Shown: positions 15,838 through 21,519 of the stretch, piece after piece
How the letters are laid out: each line of letters starts with the position of its first letter
Position numbering within the stretch: position 1 is the first letter of the stretch
Assembly: GCA_937897265.1 (NCBI GenBank)
Contig: CALCPT010000048.1
Coordinates: 1 to 21,519 of the forward strand
Source of the DNA: an uncultured Alcaligenaceae bacterium
GTDB lineage: Bacteria; Pseudomonadota; Gammaproteobacteria; Burkholderiales; Burkholderiaceae_B
Reading direction: 5' to 3'
DNA length: 21,519 nt
Made by a program: the position numbers and the translations under genes
Notes under the pieces: generated by a model
Seen by the model: the letters and a program-made list of their open reading frames with translations, nothing else
Told to the model about the DNA's origin: nothing
Database searches by the model: none

Positions 15838-16823
15838 ATCGTCAAGCGCTTGGTTATGTTTTGTTTGCTGTGTTTCTGGCAGCGATCCCGATGCTCGGGA
15901 TCTATCCAATCTTTGCCATGAAAATCATGTGCTACGCACTCTTTGCCTGCGCCTTCAATTTGCTGCTGGGCTTTACTGGCTTGCTCTCGTTTGGCCACGC
16001 AGCCTTTTTAGGAAGCGCAGCCTACGCCTCAGGGCACGCGATCAAAGTCTGGGGGTTCTCACCAGAACTGGGCATTTTGTATGGTGTGGCAATCGCCGGC
16101 GTACTCGGTGTCGTCATGGGTGCCCTGGCGATTCGCAGAAGCGGTATCTATTTTGCGATGATTACAATGGCGCTCTCGCAGATGGTGTATTTCTTTTTTC
16201 TGCAAGCTAAATTCACCGGCGGCGAAGATGGCCTTCAAGGCGTGCCGCGCGGCCTGTTGTTTGGCTTAATTGATCTTAAAAACGACATCAATTTGTACTA
16301 CCTCGTGATGGCAATTTTTGTGCTGGGATATTTCATTATCTGGCGCACTGTGCACTCGCCTTTTGGTCAGGTCCTCAAAGCGATTCGTGAAAACGAACCT
16401 CGTGCGATTTCACTTGGCTACGATGTCGAACGCTTTAAGTTACTGGCTTTTGTGCTGTCGGCTTTGCTAGCGGGCTTAGCTGGTTCAACCAAAATGCTGA
16501 TTTTTGTATCTGCAACCTTATCAGATGCCACATGGCAGATGTCAGGCCTGGTGATCTTAATGACACTGATCGGCGGTTTGGGCACATTAGTTGGTCCGGT
16601 TTTAGGCGCCTTTATTGTTGTGTTGCTTGAAAATAAAGTTGGTGATTTTGGTGCTGCGGTGGCCAAACTTACTGGCGTTGAATGGTTTCAACGCTTAGGC
16701 GAGTCTGTCACCATTGTGATTGGTTTGATTTTTGTGATTTGCGTACTTGCCTTCAGGCGTGGCGTAGTGGGCGAAGTCAATGCCTGGCTTGAGAAACGTA
16801 AAGCTGTTTCGACCCAAGCCTAA
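15834..16823 (+). CDS. livM: HAAT-family ABC importer permease, LivM type
   Basis: LivM is the second channel subunit, 329 residues, polytopic. Recognisable blocks are FNLLLGFTGLLSFGHAAFLG, the TGGEDGLQGVPRG loop, and the ATPase-coupling segment AIRENEPRAISLGYDVERFK, followed by TLIGGLGTLVGPVLGA. The start codon lies inside the last codons of livH (ATGA overlap). The C-terminus ends in a short charged tail. The exported hydrolase gene follows after 72 nt with no terminator seen between them, so it is probably on the same transcript. Confidence 0.95.
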   Translation: MNRQALGYVLFAVFLAAIPMLGIYPIFAMKIMCYALFACAFNLLLGFTGLLSFGHAAFLGSAAYASGHAIKVWGFSPELGILYGVAIAGVLGVVMGALAIRRSGIYFAMITMALSQMVYFFFLQAKFTGGEDGLQGVPRGLLFGLIDLKNDINLYYLVMAIFVLGYFIIWRTVHSPFGQVLKAIRENEPRAISLGYDVERFKLLAFVLSALLAGLAGSTKMLIFVSATLSDATWQMSGLVILMTLIGGLGTLVGPVLGAFIVVLLENKVGDFGAAVAKLTGVEWFQRLGESVTIVIGLIFVICVLAFRRGVVGEVNAWLEKRKAVSTQA

Positions 16824-16895
16824 AACAAACTACCTGACCCTTTGTCGCTGTACTTGTAATGCATGCGTTGACCTCCAACTTGAAGAGAGACTGAC

Positions 16896-17765
16896 ATGAA
16901 GATTAGACAATTCTTAAAAGCACCTTGTGCCGTCGCGTTGACGGTTGCATCACTGTTAGTCGGTTCGCTTGCTATGGCGCAAACGCCTGCGCCGGCTGCT
17001 ACAACTGCTGCTGCAGGTACTAAGGTTGAGATGCAATGGCTGGGGCAAGCTGGCTTTCGTATCGTTACTCCAGGTGGCAAACTGCTTGTGGTTGACCCTT
17101 GGATCAAAGGGGGCCCTAAAGCGCCGGCTAACTACAAGGCTGATCTAGCTGCGTTGGGCAAAATTGATATCTTGCTGGTCACGCATGCACACGTTGATCA
17201 TTTGGGTGACGCACCTGCGCTGGCTATTTTGAACAAGACCAAACTGTATGGTCCTGCTGACATGGTGACGCCACTCATCACGCTTGGCATGATCCCTGCA
17301 GAGCTGGGGCATCGTTTTAATAAAACAGGTAACGTTAAACCGGCACCTGGCATCAAGGTGACTGCGGTAAAGGCCGAGCATTCGTCTTTAATTGTCTGGA
17401 ACAATCCACTCACGAACAAAAACGAATCGCACCCAGCCGGTGAAGCGATGGGTTACATCATCGAGCTCGAAAACGGCTTCAAGATCTGGCACATGGGTGA
17501 CACTGGCTTGTTTGGTGATATGCAATTCATCGGTGAACACTACAAGCCTGATTTGGTATTAATTCCAATCGGTGGCAACTTTACGATGGATCCTGAAGAC
17601 GCTGCATTTGCGTTGAACACGTGGATCAAGCCCAAGATGGTGATCCCGATGCATTACAACTCAAACCCTTTAACACCCGGCACGTTGGCTGAGTTTCAAG
17701 CGGCGATGAAGGGCAGTTCGATCAAGGTATTCCCGATGACTGAAGGGCAGACGCTGACTTTCTAG
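16896..17765 (+). CDS. Exported metallo-beta-lactamase-fold metal-dependent hydrolase (UPF0173-like)
   Basis: This 289-residue protein has an N-terminal signal peptide with cleavage probable after AMA (residue 28), then an Ala/Thr/Pro-rich linker and one metallo-beta-lactamase domain. The metal ligands are visible: H-x-H-x-D-H at His97, His99, Asp101 and His102 (VTHAHVDHLGD), His162 (AEHSS), Asp202 in HMGDTG and His253 in PMHYN. The spacing and GDTG block resemble the UPF0173/UlaG-like group, whose substrates are mostly unknown; most of those proteins are cytoplasmic, whereas this one should act in the periplasm. It sits 72 nt after livM, so it may hydrolyse a lactone, amide or ester before or after binding by the importer. 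A ribosome site GAGAGA precedes the ATG. Substrate not assigned. Confidence 0.88.
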   Translation: MKIRQFLKAPCAVALTVASLLVGSLAMAQTPAPAATTAAAGTKVEMQWLGQAGFRIVTPGGKLLVVDPWIKGGPKAPANYKADLAALGKIDILLVTHAHVDHLGDAPALAILNKTKLYGPADMVTPLITLGMIPAELGHRFNKTGNVKPAPGIKVTAVKAEHSSLIVWNNPLTNKNESHPAGEAMGYIIELENGFKIWHMGDTGLFGDMQFIGEHYKPDLVLIPIGGNFTMDPEDAAFALNTWIKPKMVIPMHYNSNPLTPGTLAEFQAAMKGSSIKVFPMTEGQTLTF

Positions 17766-18111
17766 GCGTTTTTTTGCAGGTTGCGGTCTTCGAAGGTTAC
17801 GGGTCAGGGGTGCAGAGCGCCAGGGGGGACAGATTGTCTTGGTCCGCTTTGCGGACTGCCCTCAAGTTGCTTGTCTGAACGGCGGCGACCCAAACTCGCT
17901 TCGCTCAAACAAGGGCCGCCTTCATCCGTCCAGCCTGCTCAACTCTCGGCAAGACAAGACAGCCCACCCTGGCGCTCTGCACCCCTGACCCGTAACGAGC
18001 GAGCCAAACTATCCAGCTGGGTGCTTTACACGACTGCAATCTACAGCACGAACATCAGTGCCTATCCGATTATTTTGCGCAACTGCAGTGTCATAAATAA
18101 GGCGATTTAAC
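17766..18111. other. Gene-free convergent intergenic region
   Basis: This 346-base gap lies between two convergent genes. A T7 run follows the hydrolase stop directly (17769-17775), with only a weak ACGC/GCGT stem before it. Next comes the 201-bp palindromic element (17796-17996). The last 115 bases, up to the phosphodiesterase stop, show no supported gene, promoter or terminator. A plus-strand open frame crosses the region but has the composition of a chance frame through a palindrome. Confidence 0.7.
17796..17996. repeat. 201-bp palindromic element with perfect 30-bp terminal inverted repeats
   Basis: Bases 17796-17825 and 17967-17996 are exact reverse complements over all 30 positions. 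The outer ends read GTTACGGGTC and GACCCGTAAC. The pairing goes on inward: GGG (17826-17828) with CCC (17963-17965), then TTGTCTTG (17834-17841) with CAAGACAA (17950-17957) after a 5-by-5 mismatch. The central 108 nt hold smaller hairpins: GTCCGC-TTT-GCGGAC (17842-17856), CAAG-TTG-CTTG (17863-17873) and GGCGGC/GCCGCC arms (17881-17886, 17915-17920). No target-site duplication is visible and no transposase is encoded. It may be an interspersed repeat (REP- or MITE-like) that also works as a two-way terminator. No second copy was seen in this window. Confidence 0.85.
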
Positions 18112-18936
18112 TCAATCAATCAGCTTGCCGCCGTCATGAAACGGATAAGGTCCCTCGAAGGTGCCACAAGGCATTTGGTGAGAGACTAAGCCACGATCAG
18201 TGTCCCATGCATGTACTTTAAAGCCCCCTGGCTCAAGGATCCATTGCGAGGCGGCATCAGGAGCAAGATCTAGGGCGACCTGATGTGCTGGTGCCGGTGA
18301 GGTTGACGCAATCGTTGAACCAAACCGCACATCAATCGAGCGATGCAAATGACCGCAAATGACGCGTTCAATGTTTGAATACTTTGCGACAAGCGCTTCA
18401 AGTTCTGCCGCACCCTGCAATAAACCAATCTTATCCATATGACCGATTAAGGTCTTGAAAGGCGGATGATGCATCGCAATGACGACCGGCATATCTTTGG
18501 CGTTATTCAATGCATCTTCAAGCCACGCCAACCGTTGAGCGCAAAGAGCCCCGTGGCTTTGTTCAGCAACGGTGGTGTCCAGTGTGACCAAGCGCACTGG
18601 CCCCAGTTGCACTGTGTATTGCACAAAACCTGAAGCGCCCAAGTATGTATGCTCAGGAAACGCCGCGCGCATTTGTGTCGCGTCATCATGGTTGCCCGAT
18701 AGCAAGTAATACGGCACGGTTAAAGGAGCCAGACACTCACGCAAGTGCGCGTACTCTGCGGGCCGACCGAAATCGGTCAGGTCACCGGTCAGAACAACGG
18801 CGTGAGGTTTTTGACGAAGCTGTTCAATGGTCTGCACAGCTCGATGCAAATAGGGTGCAGTGTCAAGGCGACCATAGGCTAAGCGGCCAGGCTCTCGAAT
18901 ATGCAGATCAGTCAACTGTACAAAGAGTGTACTCAT
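18112..18936 (-). CDS. Class III phosphodiesterase of the calcineurin-like metallophosphatase superfamily (GpdQ/Icc-like)
   Basis: This is a two-metal phosphodiesterase of 274 residues, the same size as GpdQ (glycerophosphodiesterase). All expected metal ligands are present: Asp10 and His12 (TDLH), Asp52 (TGDLTD), Asn82 and His83 (SGNHDD), His156 (MHHPP), and His196 and His198 (GHLHRS). There is no signal peptide, so it acts in the cytoplasm. The ATG at 18936 overlaps the stop of the upstream ABC ATPase gene (ATGA), and an alternative TTG five codons earlier is less likely. The coupling suggests the enzyme works on what the transporter brings in, perhaps a glycerophosphodiester or another phosphodiester. 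CpdA-type cAMP phosphodiesterase activity is the main alternative, and sequence alone cannot decide. Confidence 0.85.
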   Translation of the reverse strand: MSTLFVQLTDLHIREPGRLAYGRLDTAPYLHRAVQTIEQLRQKPHAVVLTGDLTDFGRPAEYAHLRECLAPLTVPYYLLSGNHDDATQMRAAFPEHTYLGASGFVQYTVQLGPVRLVTLDTTVAEQSHGALCAQRLAWLEDALNNAKDMPVVIAMHHPPFKTLIGHMDKIGLLQGAAELEALVAKYSNIERVICGHLHRSIDVRFGSTIASTSPAPAHQVALDLAPDAASQWILEPGGFKVHAWDTDRGLVSHQMPCGTFEGPYPFHDGGKLID

Positions 18937-19985
18937 TGGTCGCTCTCGCAAGGCATAAAGTGTTCGGTGGCGATGGTAAATGAGACGCGCTCGCCGACTC
19001 GGAAAGGGCTATCGCGGTGTGCTTCGGCCGCCAGTGTGGCCTGGCCCGCCACCTCTAAGCGATAATGAATGCGGTCGCCTAAAAAACTTCGCTGTGTAAT
19101 CAGTCCTTCGGGTTGACTAGGCGTTAACGGTTTTAAGTGAATATCTTCTGGTCGTACAAACAGTTCAGGCCACGGACCATGAGGACAAGACAGAGCGACT
19201 TGTGCAAGCGTTATGGTGTCGCTTGCAATGTCTTTGCGGGTGCGCTGCAAGCGATTAATCCGTCCCAAAAATTCAGCGACAAACATGTGCTTAGGATTTC
19301 GATAGAGCTCCTCGCCCTGGCCCACTTGTATGATTTTTCCGCTGCGCATGACCGCTAGGCGATCAGCAATGGCCAGCGCCTCTTGCTGATCATGCGTCAC
19401 ATGAATCGTTGTCACACCCAGACGGCGTAACAAGTCTGCTAACTCATCGCGCAGAGTGATTTTGAGCTTGGCATCTAACGCCGTAAGTGGTTCGTCAAGC
19501 AATAATACTTTTGGTCTTACCGCCACGGCACGAGCGAGCGCAACACGTTGGCGCTGGCCACCAGACAGTTCTGCGGGTCGCTTATGTTCTAGGCCCTTGA
19601 GTTGCACCAAGTCAATCAGTTCGCCAACAGTCTGCTTGAGTTGCTGTGAGCTAGTACCTCTGAGCCGCAATCCATAACCAATATTGGCCTGAACTGTCAT
19701 TTGTGGAAAAAGTGCGTAATGCTGAAAGACCATCCCGATCTGACGTTTCTCAACGGGCACATGCGTTACCTCTTGCGCACCAAACCGTATCACGCCCCCT
19801 TGATCAACCCGTTCAAGGCCAGCGACAAGTCTTAACAGCGTCGTTTTACCGCAACCGGAAGGGCCGAGCAACGCCAACACTTCGCCGGGATACACCTCAA
19901 GCGAGGACGACAACAAGCCCTGTGTGCCGTCAGGATATGTCTTGGCGCACTGACTAATCTGCACTGAAGTGCGTTCAAGTTCCAT
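18933..19985 (-). CDS. ABC importer ATP-binding protein (PhnT/PotA/FbpC-like)
   Basis: This is the ATPase subunit of an importer for a small solute, 350 residues long. It carries Walker A GPSGCGKTT, Q-loop VFQHYALFP, signature LSGGQRQR, Walker B VLLLDEPLTALD and switch VTHDQQEAL. A C-terminal TOBE-type regulatory region follows (about 240-350, with ELFVRPEDI). The frame is open for 43 codons upstream, but that stretch overlaps the permease gene and is not ABC-like, so the ATG at 19985 (MELERTSVQ) was chosen; a GAGG lies some 10 nt before it. It overlaps the upstream permease by 11 bp and the downstream phosphodiesterase by 4 bp. Homologues are often labelled 2-aminoethylphosphonate, iron(III) or spermidine transporters; the substrate is not settled here. 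Confidence 0.9.
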   Translation of the reverse strand: MELERTSVQISQCAKTYPDGTQGLLSSSLEVYPGEVLALLGPSGCGKTTLLRLVAGLERVDQGGVIRFGAQEVTHVPVEKRQIGMVFQHYALFPQMTVQANIGYGLRLRGTSSQQLKQTVGELIDLVQLKGLEHKRPAELSGGQRQRVALARAVAVRPKVLLLDEPLTALDAKLKITLRDELADLLRRLGVTTIHVTHDQQEALAIADRLAVMRSGKIIQVGQGEELYRNPKHMFVAEFLGRINRLQRTRKDIASDTITLAQVALSCPHGPWPELFVRPEDIHLKPLTPSQPEGLITQRSFLGDRIHYRLEVAGQATLAAEAHRDSPFRVGERVSFTIATEHFMPCESDQ

Positions 19986-20784
19986 AGCGCTTTTGCACCT
20001 CGTTGGCGATCGCTTGTAAGCCCCACAAGAGCGGCAGCACCACAATAAAAAAAATAAGGGTGTAGGCAGAGCCGACCTCGATACGCATTGAGGCATAGCT
20101 GTCTGCCAAGCCAACCGGCAAGGTGCGCGTTAAGGGGGTATGCAACATCCAGGTCAAATTGAACTCGCCCACAGATAACGTAAAAACCATCAACGCGCTG
20201 GCGATGATGGCGGGCATCACTGCGGGGATCAACACGCCCAACAAGCGGCGCGAAAATCCAGCGCCCAACGTGCGCGCCGCCTCTTCAATCGCGACAAGTT
20301 CTCGATTTGCAAAAGCTGACGATACCGTGCGTACGACAAATGGCAACGTGAACACGACATGGCCCACTAGAATAAATAAAAAACTTTGCCGAAAACTGCG
20401 AAACTGACCGTACACCAAAATCAGAGCTAAGCCGGTAGCCAGGCCCGGCACCGCCACAGGCAAAATCAACAGCTCTTCCAACAAACGTGCCCACCGCGAC
20501 CGGGTTCTGGCCAAAGCGTAAGCGCACGGTACCCCCACGACGGTAGTGAGCAACGCACACGAACTCGCGATCGCTAGCGACCACAACACCGTGTCGCCAT
20601 AGCCTTCCCAGACCTGCTCAAGCCAGCGCGTTGTCAACCCACTGGCTAGGCCTCGAGAATAATTATTCACCAGGCCAGCCGTGACGGATAAAACCATTGG
20701 GGTCAACATGAACAGCGTCACAAGCGCCGTAAGCAGCGCCAAGGTAAAAGGAAATCGATGAGGCGAGGGCGTGGGCGATATCAC
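19975..20784 (-). CDS. ABC importer permease (PhnV-like, binding-protein-dependent)
   Basis: This is an inner-membrane channel subunit of 269 residues with about six membrane segments. The EAA loop that contacts the ATPase is visible as AIEEAARTLGAGFSRRLLGV. The start is a GTG directly abutting the TAA of the upstream permease (TAAGTG), with GGTGG inside that gene as the likely ribosome site, so the two permeases are probably translationally coupled. Its 3' end overlaps the ATPase start by 11 bp. The arrangement of two separate permeases with one PotA-like ATPase fits the PhnU/PhnV/PhnT and Pot-type importers. Specific substrate unknown. Confidence 0.88.
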   Translation of the reverse strand: MISPTPSPHRFPFTLALLTALVTLFMLTPMVLSVTAGLVNNYSRGLASGLTTRWLEQVWEGYGDTVLWSLAIASSCALLTTVVGVPCAYALARTRSRWARLLEELLILPVAVPGLATGLALILVYGQFRSFRQSFLFILVGHVVFTLPFVVRTVSSAFANRELVAIEEAARTLGAGFSRRLLGVLIPAVMPAIIASALMVFTLSVGEFNLTWMLHTPLTRTLPVGLADSYASMRIEVGSAYTLIFFIVVLPLLWGLQAIANEVQKRYGT

Positions 20785-21519
20785 TTAAACTACCACCGTC
20801 GAAGAGTCTGAATAACGCCTTGCCACAAACATCACCAACCAGGTCACCAATCCTAGTACGATCGAAAGCGAGGCGGCTAACGCAAAGTTGGCGTAATTTG
20901 TAAACTCAGAATAGATCGTAATCGGCAGCACTTCAAACTTGGTTGCCAGAGTAAAGGCCGTACCAAAAGCCCCCATCGAAGTCGCAAAAACAATTGCAGC
21001 GCAAGCCAGCGTTGTCGGTGCTAATTCAGGAAGCCAAACATCACGCACGATGGCATATCGTGTGGCCCCTAACGTTCGGGCGGCCTCTTCTAGTGCCAGA
21101 TCCATCTTCTCGGCGGCGGCAGTATAGGTCGCAATTGCACGCGGTAATGAAAAATATAGATACGCCAGAAAGAGGCCAAGAAAACCATAGGCAAGGGTCA
21201 AGCGCCCCGCCCCAAGGGCTTCAGACAAATCAGCGATCAACCCTTGACGCCCGCCTAACAGGATCATAAAAAAACCAATAATCACTCCGGGAAAGGACAA
21301 GGGTAAGGTCAAAAGTGAAAGTAATATGCCGTGCCCCACAAATTTGTGGCGCGCTAGAAATATACCGACTGCGCTACCAAGTATTAAAGTCAAGACCGTC
21401 ACTAACAACGATAGCCCAACTGTATTCAACAGACTTAGCCAATAACGAGGATGAGTAAAAATTGCAAGGTATGTCGCCCAACCTTTTTGTGCGGGCAGAG
21501 CAATCAGCCATACCATTGG
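20785..21519 (-). CDS. ABC importer permease (PhnU-like), N-terminus outside the window
   Basis: This is the partner permease, with its frame still open at the window edge, so the true start lies beyond base 21519. About 244 residues are visible, with five or six membrane segments. The EAA loop is ALEEAARTLGATRYAIVRDV. The C-terminus ends in ARRYSDSSTVVV. It abuts the next permease without a gap. By analogy with related operons a periplasmic binding-protein gene probably lies further upstream (to the right of this window); this is inferred. Confidence 0.87.
   Translation of the reverse strand, partial: PMVWLIALPAQKGWATYLAIFTHPRYWLSLLNTVGLSLLVTVLTLILGSAVGIFLARHKFVGHGILLSLLTLPLSFPGVIIGFFMILLGGRQGLIADLSEALGAGRLTLAYGFLGLFLAYLYFSLPRAIATYTAAAEKMDLALEEAARTLGATRYAIVRDVWLPELAPTTLACAAIVFATSMGAFGTAFTLATKFEVLPITIYSEFTNYANFALAASLSIVLGLVTWLVMFVARRYSDSSTVVV

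Noticed and set aside
17781..18110. 109-codon plus-strand open frame across the palindromic element
   Set aside because: It reads through both inverted arms, has a biased low-complexity composition, matches no family I know and has no ribosome site. It is best explained as a chance frame in a palindrome.
19986..20114. 43-codon N-terminal extension of the ABC ATPase
   Set aside because: It overlaps the permease gene and contains no ABC-domain sequence. The ATG at 19985 gives a normal ATPase N-terminus.

Overview
The window looks like chromosome from a betaproteobacterium, most likely Burkholderiales and possibly an Alcaligenaceae-type genome. The reasons are the trpB-trpA-accD order, a Ralstonia-type intracellular polyhydroxybutyrate depolymerase with a cysteine nucleophile, a soluble RnfB-like protein next to nth, and an Azotobacter-FdI-type 7Fe ferredoxin. 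This placement rests on gene content and remembered family features; no search was run. Nearly all of the window is ordinary, tightly packed housekeeping and transport sequence. I see no insertion sequence, phage, CRISPR array, tRNA or rRNA.

Layout: (1) 1-837, + strand: the C-terminal part of a mannitol dehydrogenase-family polyol/uronate oxidoreductase, cut by the window edge. (2) 870-3839, - strand: trpB-trpA-accD (last steps of tryptophan synthesis, then the carboxyltransferase beta subunit of acetyl-CoA carboxylase), ending at a hairpin terminator that overlaps the 3' end of the convergent dehydrogenase gene. (3) 4012-7808, - strand: pncB-ridA-relA (NAD salvage, enamine/imine deaminase, (p)ppGpp synthetase). 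(4) 7928-11902, + strand, divergent from pncB: fdxA and a ferredoxin-NADP reductase, then phaZ (PHB mobilisation), a soluble RnfB-like iron-sulfur protein and nth (DNA repair).

(5) 12092-17765, + strand: a branched-chain-amino-acid-type (HAAT) ABC importer in the order livG-livF-binding protein-livH-livM, followed by an exported metallo-beta-lactamase-fold hydrolase that may process the imported compound. ATGA overlaps join livG to livF and livH to livM. A strong hairpin lies between the binding-protein gene and livH. (6) 17766-18111: the only gene-free stretch over 300 bases. It holds a 201-bp palindromic element with perfect 30-bp terminal inverted repeats. (7) 18112-21519, - strand: two permeases, an ATPase and a GpdQ/Icc-type phosphodiesterase joined by overlapping or abutting reading frames. 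This looks like an importer for a phosphorus-containing or similar small solute plus a cytoplasmic enzyme; the binding protein is not in view.

Most worth a second look: the 201-bp palindromic element; LivF, whose Walker A lysine is arginine and whose degenerate ATP site would pair with the degenerate LivG signature; a nested inverted repeat between pncB and fdxA; a PhaR-like dyad upstream of phaZ; the UUG start of relA with an overlapping minicistron; and the coupled phosphodiesterase-transporter operon.
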